The notes under the pieces: generated by a model
Seen by the model: the letters and a program-made list of their open reading frames with translations, nothing else
Told to the model about the DNA's origin: nothing
The model's database searches: none
From: a bacterium UBP2_UBA4780
GTDB lineage: Bacteria > Edwardsbacteria > AC1 > EtOH8
Direction of reading: 5' to 3'
DNA length: 13,057 nt
Assembly (NCBI GenBank): GCA_002403115.1
Contig: DHHE01000006.1
Location: 1 to 13,057, forward strand
Translations under genes and position numbers: made by a program
Part shown: piece by piece, positions 5,886 through 12,860 of the stretch
Layout of the letters: every line of letters begins with the position of its first letter
How positions within the stretch are numbered: the stretch's first letter is position 1

Positions 5886-6424
5886 TGTACCAGGGAATTC
5901 GAATGTCCGGGTTCGGAGGCCAGGGCGTGATCTCGGCCGGGATACTGCTGGCCCAGGCCGGCCTCTTGGAGGGCAAGAACGTCTCCTGGTTCCCCGCCTA
6001 CGGGGCCGAGATGCGCGGGGGAACGGCCAACTGCTCGGTGGTGGTGGCCGACGACGAGGTCTCCAGCCCCATCGTCTCCAGGCCTGACACGGCCGTCGTT
6101 CTCAACGAGCCCAGCCTGGCCAAGTTCGAGCCGATGCTCAAGCCCGGCGGCCTGCTGATCGTCAACAGCTCGCTGGTGAACACCAAGCCCAAGCGCACCG
6201 ACATCAGGGTGGCCCTGGTGCCCTGCAACGCCATCGCCCAGGAGCTGGGCACCATCAAGATCGCCAACATGGTGGCACTGGGAGCCCTGGCCGGACTGAC
6301 CGGGGCGGTCAGCATCGAGGCCATCGCCAAGGCCCTGCCCAAGGTGTTCAAGCGGGCCAAGCCCGAGATTCTTGAGTTGAACGTCAAGGCCCTGAAGAAA
6401 GGGGCCGAGGCCAAGGCGGAGTAA
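5885..6424 (+). CDS. 2-oxoacid:ferredoxin oxidoreductase gamma subunit
   Basis: This subunit completes the complex and is thought to contribute to CoA binding and assembly. The 179-residue protein opens with MYQGIRMSGFGGQGVISAG, the glycine-rich start typical of the gamma family. The SWFPAYGAEMRGGTANCSVV segment (about 34-53) and the CNAIAQELG and IANMVALGALAG stretches follow. Length is normal. ATG 5885 overlaps the beta stop and is preceded by a strong AAGGAAGGAGG. The last residues (KALKKGAEAKAE) are charged, but the tail is short. It is last in the operon, with an intrinsic terminator 18 bp after the stop. The name VorC/KorC depends on the undetermined substrate. Confidence 0.93.
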   Translation: MYQGIRMSGFGGQGVISAGILLAQAGLLEGKNVSWFPAYGAEMRGGTANCSVVVADDEVSSPIVSRPDTAVVLNEPSLAKFEPMLKPGGLLIVNSSLVNTKPKRTDIRVALVPCNAIAQELGTIKIANMVALGALAGLTGAVSIEAIAKALPKVFKRAKPEILELNVKALKKGAEAKAE

Positions 6425-6442
6425 ACACGAGGCACGAATAGC

Positions 6443-6481
6443 AGATGGGCGGGCCGGAGACAACCCGCCCATCTTTTTTTT
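6443..6481 (+). terminator. Intrinsic terminator of the oxidoreductase operon
   Basis: GATGGGCGGG (6444-6453) pairs perfectly with CCCGCCCATC (6464-6473) around a 10-nt loop, followed by eight T (6474-6481). Confidence 0.93.
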
Positions 6482-6507
6482 AATATCCGCGGACCATTAC
6501 GAGAACG

Positions 6508-7890
6508 ATGCTGATAAAGCCCAGGCTGCTGTGGCTGGTGATGGCGGAAGGCCACTACCCGTTTTACCTGATTAACCTGAAAGCCCGCCTCCTTATGTCG
6601 GTGGGGCAATGGCAGGAAAGCGAGCGCCTGTACCGCGGGATGTTGGCTGCGTTGGATCGTTTGGAGGACGGGCTGCCCGCGGCCACTGTCAAGAACCAGC
6701 TGGGATACGTGCTGCTGCAGAAGGGTGAGGGCAAGGAGGCCCTGCCCCTGCTGGAGGAGGTGTACCGCCACGATCTGGAAAATGGATACGAGGAGGAGGC
6801 AGCCAAACCTTTATTGAATATGGGCAATATCCATAAAAATATAGGTGATTATACACGCGCCTTGGAGCATTACCGCCTGGCCGTCGAACTGGGCCAAGGG
6901 AACGGCGATCTGGAAACAGTGGCCCTGGCCTGGGGGAACATAGGGCTGGTGGAATGGTACAGGGGCGAGTACGAGGAAGCGCTGGGAAGCGTCGAGAGGG
7001 CCATGGCCTTGGCCCGTGAAAGCGGCAACATCCAGCAGATCGGCATCGCCCATGGGACCATTGGGAACATCCAGTATTCCACCGGCCGTTTCCGGGAGGC
7101 CCTGGAGAGCTATCGTAGGCAGATGGAGATCGCCCGGAACATCGGCGACAAGTACAGCCTGCGGGTGGCCCTCAACAACATGGGTGCGATCCACGACGTC
7201 AGGGGCGAGTACGCCGAGGAGAAGGAATGCTTCCTGCTCAGCCTGGAGATCGCCAGGCAGCTGGGGAACCGGGCCGGGGAAAGGGTGGTGCTGGGCAACC
7301 TGGGCGGTGTCTGCGTGAACACGGGCGAACTTGAGGCTGCCGGGGATTACTTCAGGAAGAGCCTGGAGCTGGCCGAAGATCTTGGCGACCGCCGGGGGAT
7401 CGGCATCACGTTTTACAATTTGGGCCTGCTGGCTTCCATGGGCGGCGACCACCGAGGGGCGCTGTCGCTCTTTTCCCGGGCGCTTCCGGTGCTGGAGGAG
7501 CTGAAGGCCAAGGACTTCTGGTGCCTATGCCTGCTCAGGCGATCCGAAGCCGAATTCGCAACTGGCGAAAGAGTGCAGGCTATCAATTCGGCGGAGAAAG
7601 CGCTGACGATTGCCATGGAGGTCAATCAGGGCGAGGCTGCCTGCCAGGCCAGGATCTTGCTGGCGTTAATCGAGCACAGGATAGGAAGGGCGGATACCGA
7701 AGAGGCCAAGGCGAAAATACTGGCCGAACTGCAGGGGGATGACGAAGCCCTGAAAGCCCGGGTCCGGGTGGCCCTTTTCCGCCTGACGGACTCGGAAGAA
7801 AACCGGGGAGAGGCCAGGGCCGCTTTGACTAAGCTGCTGGAAACGACGCCGAAGCATGAATACAGATTAATGCTCGATTCGTTGATATGA
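6508..7890 (+). CDS. Tetratricopeptide repeat protein (possible truncated regulator)
   Basis: This is a 460-residue protein of helical repeats, without a catalytic domain, signal peptide or clear membrane segment, so probably a cytosolic protein-interaction scaffold. Six TPR units begin near residues 104, 144, 184, 224, 264 and 304 with an exact 40-residue period. Each has the form NxGxxxxxxGxYxxAxxxxxxAlxLA. Degenerate units lie before (from about 24) and after them. The 40-residue spacing is that of the LGN/TPR_12 type, often found as the C-terminal half of large kinase, cyclase or NB-ARC regulators. The N-terminus starts abruptly within helical repeat-like sequence and has only a weak ribosome site (GAGAA). 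ATG 6541 is an alternative start. It is only 26 bp beyond a strong terminator, with no good promoter. It may be a truncated remnant of a larger regulator. Function is unknown. Confidence 0.82.
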   Translation: MLIKPRLLWLVMAEGHYPFYLINLKARLLMSVGQWQESERLYRGMLAALDRLEDGLPAATVKNQLGYVLLQKGEGKEALPLLEEVYRHDLENGYEEEAAKPLLNMGNIHKNIGDYTRALEHYRLAVELGQGNGDLETVALAWGNIGLVEWYRGEYEEALGSVERAMALARESGNIQQIGIAHGTIGNIQYSTGRFREALESYRRQMEIARNIGDKYSLRVALNNMGAIHDVRGEYAEEKECFLLSLEIARQLGNRAGERVVLGNLGGVCVNTGELEAAGDYFRKSLELAEDLGDRRGIGITFYNLGLLASMGGDHRGALSLFSRALPVLEELKAKDFWCLCLLRRSEAEFATGERVQAINSAEKALTIAMEVNQGEAACQARILLALIEHRIGRADTEEAKAKILAELQGDDEALKARVRVALFRLTDSEENRGEARAALTKLLETTPKHEYRLMLDSLI

Positions 7891-7920
7891 GAAAGACGCC
7901 CGGACATTCGGGCGTCTTTC
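7891..7920. terminator. Bidirectional terminator between convergent genes
   Basis: A perfect 12-bp stem, GAAAGACGCCCG (7891-7902) with CGGGCGTCTTTC (7909-7920), around a 6-nt loop. A or T bases at the stem base serve both directions. It begins right after the TPR stop codon and lies 23 bp beyond the end of the opposing gene. Confidence 0.85.
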
Positions 7921-7943
7921 GGACACAGGCTTGATGGATCTCG

Positions 7944-8447
7944 CTACCTGCCCTTTCCCCCCTTGGGCTTTCCTCCTGCCTTCTTGGCAGGCGTGCCGTC
8001 GTCCTTGGCCTTGTCCGGCCCAGCCTTTTTCACCTCCGGAGCCTCCTTCTTGTCCCAGCGCTTCTCCTTCTCCCACTGCTTCCAGTTCCTCTTGACCTCG
8101 GCGTGCTTCAGCCTGGCGTGCCCCGGAGGCAGGTTGCGCCAGCCGGGCGGCAGGTTCAGCAGGGGGTGGGGGACTTTCTTGAAGAACTTCCACGGCCCCC
8201 CGGCCGCGGCCGAGCGGTGCCACCGGCCCTTGTGGACCCGCCACCAGTAGCCCTGGTAGAAGAACATGTCACCGTCCAGGTCCACCACGAAATAAACGTA
8301 GGAGCCAGGGATGACCGCCATCATCGGTTCGGGACCGACCTTCATCACCGGCAGACCGATGTTGACGTTGACATCGACATCGGCGCGGGCCGCGGACGCC
8401 AGCAAGGCGCAGACGGACACGGCCAGGACCAGCAGGGACTTCCTCAT
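7944..8447 (-). CDS. Secreted/periplasmic protein of unknown function with Trp-rich core and Lys-rich tail
   Basis: The 167-residue protein begins with a clear Sec signal peptide: MRK, a hydrophobic stretch to about 18, and cleavage probably after ARA (20-22). The mature part has DVDVNVNIG (23-31), VIPGSYVYFVVD (45-56), MFFYQGYWWRVHKGRWHRS (61-79), GPW (84-86) and LPPGWRNLPPGHARLKH. Similar short exported proteins with the order VIPGxYVY, FFYxGYWWR, GRWYRS, GPW, LPPG, NWKxWE occur in Geobacter-type bacteria, as I recall; their role is unknown. From about residue 118 it becomes highly basic, ending in Lys/Gly/Ala/Pro repeats (131-167). The start has AAGGAGG upstream and its own promoter. It lacks lipobox and catalytic motifs. 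It may bind an anionic envelope polymer, but that is speculation. Confidence 0.85.
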   Translation of the reverse strand: MRKSLLVLAVSVCALLASAARADVDVNVNIGLPVMKVGPEPMMAVIPGSYVYFVVDLDGDMFFYQGYWWRVHKGRWHRSAAAGGPWKFFKKVPHPLLNLPPGWRNLPPGHARLKHAEVKRNWKQWEKEKRWDKKEAPEVKKAGPDKAKDDGTPAKKAGGKPKGGKGR

Positions 8448-8473
8448 GGCTTTCCTCCTTATTCTCTTGCTCC

Positions 8474-8502
8474 ATGATAATTCATCGAAGGCTTTTTGTC
8501 AA
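8474..8502 (-). promoter_or_regulatory. Promoter of the secreted-protein gene
   Basis: On the minus strand a perfect TTGACA (8497-8502), 17 bp and TATCAT (8474-8479). The start near 8467 gives a 20-nt leader containing AAGGAGG. It is divergent from the pgsA promoter, with the two TTGACA boxes 29 bp apart. Confidence 0.85.
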
Positions 8503-8531
8503 GTAAGATTTTAGCCGGCAAGATATTAGAT

Positions 8532-8560
8532 TTGACAACCCGCCCGAAATCTGATAAATT
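8532..8560 (+). promoter_or_regulatory. pgsA operon promoter
   Basis: A perfect TTGACA (8532-8537) and TAAATT (8555-8560, 4/6) with a 17-bp spacer. The predicted start near 8567 falls next to the pgsA ATG at 8568. A shifted -10, GATAAA at 8553 (15-bp spacer), is less likely. Confidence 0.72.
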
Positions 8561-8567
8561 ATATGGG

Positions 8568-9164
8568 ATGAACATCCCCAACGCCCTGACCATCTTCCGC
8601 GTGGCCGCCAGCCCGGCCCTGATGGGGCTGCTGCTGGTGGACGACATCCACGCCAGGCTGGCCGCCCTGATCCTGTTCATGATGGCCGGGCTCTCCGACC
8701 TCTTCGACGGGATGATAGCCAGGCGGCGCAACCAGGAGACGGGGTTCGGCCGCTTCATGGACCCCATAGCCGACAAGCTCCTGATATCGATGGCCCTGAT
8801 ATCCTTCGTGGCGCTCAACATGGCGGCCGCCTGGGTGGTGCTGGTGATCATCGCCAGGGAGTTCCTGATAATGGGCCTGAGGACACTGGTGGCCTACCGG
8901 GGCGAGGTGATGGAGTCCAGCTGGATGGCCAAGGCCAAAACCTTCCTCCAGATGGCCTCGGTGGCCGCCATCCTCTGCTGCGTGTTCGCCCGCGACGCGG
9001 TAGAGGCCGGCTGGCTTCCCGGCTCCTGGCTTTCGGGTCCGGGGGCGCGGATGACGGCCGACGCCCTGCTCTACCTGGCCATGGCCATGACCCTGGCCTC
9101 TGGCCTTGATTACATCTACAAAAGCCGATGGCTGATCCTGAGCCTGTTCCGGGACAACTTCTGA
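8568..9164 (+). CDS. pgsA: CDP-diacylglycerol--glycerol-3-phosphate 3-phosphatidyltransferase
   Basis: This integral membrane enzyme makes phosphatidylglycerophosphate from CDP-diacylglycerol and glycerol 3-phosphate, the committed step to phosphatidylglycerol. The 198-residue protein carries the full CDP-alcohol phosphotransferase motif DxxDGxxARx8Gx3Dx3D at residues 44-69 (D44, D47, G48, A51, R52, G61, D65, D69). Several hydrophobic helices flank it. The N-terminus MNIPNALTIFRV matches the family start, which fixes ATG 8568. A longer frame from TTG 8496 would run through the promoter and add unrelated residues. There is no Shine-Dalgarno sequence, and the mRNA probably starts at or next to the ATG. 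It is followed one base after its stop by pgpA, the next enzyme of the pathway. Confidence 0.95.
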   Translation: MNIPNALTIFRVAASPALMGLLLVDDIHARLAALILFMMAGLSDLFDGMIARRRNQETGFGRFMDPIADKLLISMALISFVALNMAAAWVVLVIIAREFLIMGLRTLVAYRGEVMESSWMAKAKTFLQMASVAAILCCVFARDAVEAGWLPGSWLSGPGARMTADALLYLAMAMTLASGLDYIYKSRWLILSLFRDNF

Positions 9165-9165
9165 C

Positions 9166-9660
9166 ATGAAGATCATGGTCATGGCCGCCAAGGCGGCCGT
9201 TACCTGCCTCGGGGCCGGCTATTCGCCCCTGGCCCCGGGCACCTGCGGCAGCCTTCTGGCCGTGCTGGCGGCCTGGTTCCTGATCCCCGGCGTCTGGTGG
9301 GCGTTGCCGGCCGCGGCCTTGGCGGCCTTCCTGGCCGGGGTGCCTCTGGCTTCCCTGGCCGAGGGATGGTGGGGCGCCGATCCGCCCCGGGTGGTGTTGG
9401 ACGAGGTCGCCGGGCAGTGGCTGGCCCTGGCCCTGGTCCCCAAATCCTTCGCAGCCTACGCGCTGGCCTTCGTCCTCTTCCGCCTGTTCGACATCCTCAA
9501 GCCCTGGGGGGTGAACCGGGTCCAGGAGGCGCCCGGAGGCTGGGGGGTGATGCTGGACGACGTCCTGGCCGGAGCCTATTCAAACATAGTGCTGCAGCTG
9601 GCCCTGCTGGCGTTCCACCGGAAAGGCTCGGCCCTGGCCGGGCTGCTGGGGTGGGGTTGA
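9166..9660 (+). CDS. pgpA: Phosphatidylglycerophosphatase A
   Basis: This membrane phosphatase removes the phosphate from phosphatidylglycerophosphate, the step directly after PgsA. The 164 residues contain the PgpA signatures GAGYSPLAPGTCGSL (16-30), DPPRVVLDEVAGQ (72-84), LFRLFDILKPWGVNRVQ (104-120) and GGWGVMLDDVLAG (124-136). Their acidic residues (D72, D79, E80, D109, D131, D132) are the likely metal ligands. Hydrophobic helices lie at about 28-65 and 85-107. The start is one base after the pgsA stop with no independent ribosome site of quality, so translation is probably coupled. The stop overlaps the start region of cinA. Family and pathway placement are firm, supported by the neighbour. 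Confidence 0.95.
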   Translation: MKIMVMAAKAAVTCLGAGYSPLAPGTCGSLLAVLAAWFLIPGVWWALPAAALAAFLAGVPLASLAEGWWGADPPRVVLDEVAGQWLALALVPKSFAAYALAFVLFRLFDILKPWGVNRVQEAPGGWGVMLDDVLAGAYSNIVLQLALLAFHRKGSALAGLLGWG

Positions 9661-9662
9661 CC

Positions 9663-10922
9663 GTGCTGAGGGCGGGCATCCTGACCATCGGCAACGAGGT
9701 GCTGTACGGCCAGATTCTGGACGGCAACGCAGCCTTCCTGGGCCGGGAGCTCCAGGCCCAGGGATGCGAGGTGGCCTGGCGCCGGACGGTGGGCGATAGG
9801 ATACCGGACATCACGGACGCGGTCAAATCCGGCCTTGACGCGTGCGACGTGCTGCTGGCCACCGGAGGGCTGGGGCCGACCTCGGACGACGTCACCCGGC
9901 AGGCGGCGGCCAGGCTGTTCAAGTCGAAGCTGGTCCTGGATCGGGCGCTGCTGGAGGGCATCCGAAGACGCTTCGCCGCCAGGGGCCTGAGGATGCCGCC
10001 CTGCAACCGGTCCCAGGCCATGGTTCCGGACAAGGCCGTGGCTTTGCCCAATCCGCAGGGGACGGCGCCGGGCCTGCTTTTCCGCCAAGGCTCCAAGTCC
10101 GTGATCCTGCTTCCGGGCGTGCCCCGCGAGCTGGAGGCCATCTGGGAGCAAACCCTGCGGCCGATGCTGGCGCAAAAGTCTGGGAGACGGACCGCCGTCA
10201 AGACGCTGAGGACTTTCGGCCTGCCGGAATCGGCCCTGGCCGACAGGCTGCGGCTGGTGGAGAAGGCGCTGCCTGCCGGCTGCCTGGCCTACCTGCCGTC
10301 CTGCCGCGGGGTGGACCTTCGCCTGACCTTCAGTGACAGGTCGGCGGAAGCGGCACGGACCCGGGCCGGGAAGTTCGCCGGCCGGATCAGCCGAGCGCTG
10401 GGGGACTCGATCTACGGCCAGGGCCAGGAGACCATGGAACAGGTTGTCGGCCGAATCCTGACGGACTGCTGCTTGACAATCTCCACGGCCGAGTCTTGCA
10501 CCGGGGGGCTGATGGCCGACCGGCTGACCGACGTGCCGGGCAGCTCCGGTTATTTCAGGGGAGGGGTGGTGGCGTACAGCAACCAGCTGAAAATCAAGGT
10601 TCTTGGGGTCAGGCCCGAAACGCTGCGGCGGCACGGGGCGGTCAGCCGCCAGACGGCAGGGGAGATGGCTGCCGGGGGGCGCCGCCTGTCCGGCAGCGAC
10701 CTGTGCCTGGCGGCCACCGGCATCGCCGGACCGGGCGGGGCCGTGCCCGGCAAACCGGCGGGCCTGGTCTTTCTGGCCGTCTCCGGCCCCTTTGGGAGCA
10801 TAGTTCGGGAGAAACGGTTCATCGGCGGACGGCGCACCATCAAGGAGTGGGCGGCCCAGGCCGGGCTGAACCTGGCCAGGCTGTACCTGGCCGGAAAGGG
10901 CCGGCTGAAGGACCGGACATAG
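9663..10922 (+). CDS. cinA: CinA: competence/damage-inducible family, pyridine nucleotide amidase
   Basis: This two-domain protein cleans up deamidated or damaged NMN (C-terminal amidase PncC). Its N-terminal MoCF/COG1058 domain is reported as an ADP-ribose pyrophosphatase in some homologues. With a GTG start it is 419 residues. The MoCF domain covers about 1-170, with LTIGNEVLYGQILDGN (7-22) and ATGGLGPTSDDVT (66-78). The CinA C domain covers about 255-410, with the nucleophile S278 in TAESCTGG and ATGIAGPGG (351-359) followed by KPAGLVFLAV. Full length and all motifs are intact. TTG 9657 is an alternative start; it overlaps the pgpA stop. GTG 9663 fits the family's N-terminus and has a G-rich sequence upstream. 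The gene sits between lipid and RNA-processing genes, an order often seen upstream of recA, though recA is not here. Confidence 0.95.
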   Translation: MLRAGILTIGNEVLYGQILDGNAAFLGRELQAQGCEVAWRRTVGDRIPDITDAVKSGLDACDVLLATGGLGPTSDDVTRQAAARLFKSKLVLDRALLEGIRRRFAARGLRMPPCNRSQAMVPDKAVALPNPQGTAPGLLFRQGSKSVILLPGVPRELEAIWEQTLRPMLAQKSGRRTAVKTLRTFGLPESALADRLRLVEKALPAGCLAYLPSCRGVDLRLTFSDRSAEAARTRAGKFAGRISRALGDSIYGQGQETMEQVVGRILTDCCLTISTAESCTGGLMADRLTDVPGSSGYFRGGVVAYSNQLKIKVLGVRPETLRRHGAVSRQTAGEMAAGGRRLSGSDLCLAATGIAGPGGAVPGKPAGLVFLAVSGPFGSIVREKRFIGGRRTIKEWAAQAGLNLARLYLAGKGRLKDRT

Positions 10923-10931
10923 GAGGACGTC

Positions 10932-11513
10932 ATGGCAGACCAGCACATCAGGGTTCTCCGCTGCTTCGTGGCCCTGGAGGTCCCGGCTGATATCCAGGAG
11001 ATCCTGGGCCGGGCTTCGGCCCGGTTGGCCGGATCGGGGGCGGACGTCGGTTGGGTGAAGCCGGAGAACATCCACCTGACCCTGAAATTCCTGGGCGAGA
11101 TACCGCAGGGCCGGGCCCTGCAGGTGGGGATGGCGGTGTCCAGGCTGAAGGGCAGGATCGGCCCGGTACCGGCGGCTTTGGGGGGCCTGGGGGCTTTCCC
11201 CGTGCTTCACAAGCCGCGGGTGGTTTGGGCCGGCCTGTCCCAGGGCACCGAGGAATGCGGCCGGGTCTTCGCGGCCGTGGAGGGTGAGCTGGCCGACATG
11301 GGTTTCCAGCGCGAGGAGAGGGAGTTCTCTCCGCACCTGACCCTGGGAAGGGTGCGTTCGGACCGCAACGTCGGCGAACTGGTGAAGCTGATTGGGGAAA
11401 CCGGCCTGGAGCCGGTAGAGTTCTCCCTCAAGGCGCTGACCCTGATGAAGAGCAGCCTGACTCCGCAGGGGTCGGTCTACGAGCCGATGAACACGGCCTA
11501 CCTGGCGGGCTGA
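10932..11513 (+). CDS. thpR: RNA 2',3'-cyclic phosphodiesterase
   Basis: This member of the 2H phosphoesterase superfamily opens 2',3'-cyclic phosphate ends of RNA. The 193-residue protein has the two diagnostic HxT motifs, HLTL at 48-51 (in NIHLTLKFLGE) and HLTL at 135-138 (in SPHLTLGRVR). The N-terminal CFVALEVP is typical too. AGGAGG (10921-10926) overlaps the cinA stop and lies 5 bp from ATG 10932, so it is in the same operon. It ends five bases before truA. In cells these enzymes may act on tRNA or other RNA ends; the physiological substrate is generally unclear. The length and both catalytic histidines are normal. Confidence 0.94.
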   Translation: MADQHIRVLRCFVALEVPADIQEILGRASARLAGSGADVGWVKPENIHLTLKFLGEIPQGRALQVGMAVSRLKGRIGPVPAALGGLGAFPVLHKPRVVWAGLSQGTEECGRVFAAVEGELADMGFQREEREFSPHLTLGRVRSDRNVGELVKLIGETGLEPVEFSLKALTLMKSSLTPQGSVYEPMNTAYLAG

Positions 11514-11518
11514 CCGGC

Positions 11519-12256
11519 GTGACCCAGCCTCGCAACATCAGGCTCGTTTTGGAGTACGACGGCACCGCCTTCTCCGGCTGGCAGGTGCAGCCGGGCCGGC
11601 GGACCGTGCAGGGTGTGCTGGAGGAAAGGCTTGCCGAGCTTTTAAAGGAGAAGGTATCGGTCACCGGCTCGGGCCGCACCGATGCCGGGGTCCATGCCCT
11701 GGGCCAGACGGCTAATTTCAAGAGCGGAAAGGGCGTCCCGCTCAAAGCCTTCCGCCAGGGGTTGAACAGGCTGCTTCCAAGGGACGTGGCCGTTCTCGAC
11801 GCCAGGGAGGCGCCGCCCGGCTTTCACGCCCGGTTCGACGCCAGACGCAGGCTGTACCGCTACCAGATAGTCACCGTCAGGTCCCCGGTGCGCGAAAGAT
11901 ACGCATGGTTCGCGAGGCACGCGCTTGACTTCGGGATACTGGAGAGGGTCTGCAAGAGGATCGTCGGCAAGCACGACTTCACCTCCTTCTCCTCGGCCCA
12001 GGCCGAGGTCGAGAATTTCATGGTGGACGTCAAAAGAACCGGATGGAGAAAGGGCAAAGACACGCTGACGTTCGAGATCGAGGCCGACCGCTTCCTGCAC
12101 AACATGGTGCGCATCCTGGTGGGCACCATGGCCGACATGGCCCGGGGGAGGATGGCCCCGGAGTCCTTTCCCGACATCCTCGCGGCCAGGGACCGGAAGC
12201 GGGCGGGAAGGACGGCGCCGCCGCAGGGGTTGTTCCTGGTCAGGGTTGTCTACTGA
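11519..12256 (+). CDS. truA: tRNA pseudouridine(38-40) synthase
   Basis: This enzyme converts uridines 38-40 in the anticodon stem-loop of many tRNAs to pseudouridine. The 245-residue protein has LEYDGTAFSGWQ (11-22), the catalytic motif GSGRTDAGVHALGQ with D55, and ARFDARRRLYRY. KHDFTSFSSA and the C-terminal FLHNMVRILVGTM complete the family signature. A GTG start at 11519 is five bases after the thpR stop and matches the usual N-terminus; no strong ribosome site precedes it. It closes the pgsA-pgpA-cinA-thpR-truA series; no T-rich intrinsic terminator is visible after it. It stands near three tRNA genes only by chance as far as can be judged. Confidence 0.96.
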   Translation: MTQPRNIRLVLEYDGTAFSGWQVQPGRRTVQGVLEERLAELLKEKVSVTGSGRTDAGVHALGQTANFKSGKGVPLKAFRQGLNRLLPRDVAVLDAREAPPGFHARFDARRRLYRYQIVTVRSPVRERYAWFARHALDFGILERVCKRIVGKHDFTSFSSAQAEVENFMVDVKRTGWRKGKDTLTFEIEADRFLHNMVRILVGTMADMARGRMAPESFPDILAARDRKRAGRTAPPQGLFLVRVVY

Positions 12257-12263
12257 TGGAACC

Positions 12264-12328
12264 AATGTGAAATGTGAATCGTGAATGGACGGCCGTCCAT
12301 TTGTTAATTGAGAATCGTTAGTTGTTAT
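12264..12328. repeat. Heptamer repeat element with a perfect 16-bp palindromic core
   Basis: The left side is AATGTGA, AATGTGA, ATCGTGA (12264-12284). The centre is the perfect palindrome ATGGACGGCCGTCCAT (12285-12300). The right side is TTGTTAA, TTGAGAA, TCGTTAG, TTGTTAT (12301-12328). It is AT-rich apart from the core and lies between truA and the JAMM gene. The right part contains the likely promoter of the JAMM gene. Confidence 0.75.
12301..12328 (+). promoter_or_regulatory. Possible JAMM gene promoter inside the heptamer repeat
   Basis: TTGTTA (12301-12306, 4/6) and TGTTAT (12323-12328, 4/6) with a 16-bp spacer. The start would be near 12335, next to ATG 12336, as for ispG and pgsA. The boxes are weak and could be coincidental in repeat DNA. 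Confidence 0.4.
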
Positions 12329-12335
12329 CCGAAAA

Positions 12336-12860
12336 ATGCAGGTCTTCATCAGCGAATCCGCCTTCTGGGGCATACTGGTCTCGGCCATCGAGGTCTACCG
12401 CAAGGAGTCCTACGGCCTGCTGCTGGGGCACAAGGACCGGGACATGTTCATGGTGGTCAACGCGGTGGCCTGCCAGAAGGCCGAGCGCCACACCACCTGG
12501 GTGCGGGCCCGGGAGCGCTCCCACGCCAGGATCGTCAACTTCTTCGAGAACCTGCCCAACCTCTACATCATCGGCGATTTCCACTCCCATCCACGGAGGG
12601 AGATCAACCTTTCTGAAGAGGACATCGAGAGCATGAGGCCCGATGCCGTCTACATAGTGGCCGAGATCCGGGACAAGGCCAAGGACAAGTACTGGAGCTA
12701 CAACGAGGACGGCACCATCTCCGGCACCACCGACAACTGGTTCATCAAGATCGCCGGTTTCTACCTCGACCCGGAGAGCGGCAAGCCGAAGATGGCCGAC
12801 GTCCTCTGTCCCTTCGCCATCGGTTTCAGCATCAAGCCCAAGCGGACGAGCACCGCATGA
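12336..12860 (+). CDS. JAMM/MPN+ domain zinc metalloprotease-like protein
   Basis: This 174-residue protein has a complete JAMM zinc-protease signature: E24 in KESYGLLLGH and H83-S-H85 in GDFHSHP. Seven residues later come S93 and D96 (LSEED). JAMM enzymes cleave isopeptide or peptide bonds next to ubiquitin-like or sulfur-carrier proteins; the bacterial substrate here is unknown. No sulfur carrier, E1-like or ubiquitin-like gene is in the window. The fold seems full length for a stand-alone domain, with a short extra C-terminal strand region (DNWFIKIAGFYLD). ATG 12336 is the first start after an in-frame stop at 12309-12311, and no Shine-Dalgarno sequence precedes it. Its stop overlaps the prfA start (ATGA), so the two are translated together. 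Cytosolic, with no signal peptide. Confidence 0.88.
   Translation: MQVFISESAFWGILVSAIEVYRKESYGLLLGHKDRDMFMVVNAVACQKAERHTTWVRARERSHARIVNFFENLPNLYIIGDFHSHPRREINLSEEDIESMRPDAVYIVAEIRDKAKDKYWSYNEDGTISGTTDNWFIKIAGFYLDPESGKPKMADVLCPFAIGFSIKPKRTSTA

Noticed and set aside
6457..6486. Promoter GAGACA-18-TAATAT for the TPR gene
   Set aside because: It overlaps the terminator stem and T-run and is a weak match, so it is not listed as a feature.
8496..8567. Longer PgsA starting at TTG 8496
   Set aside because: The extension crosses the promoter boxes, and the family N-terminus aligns with MNIPN at 8568.
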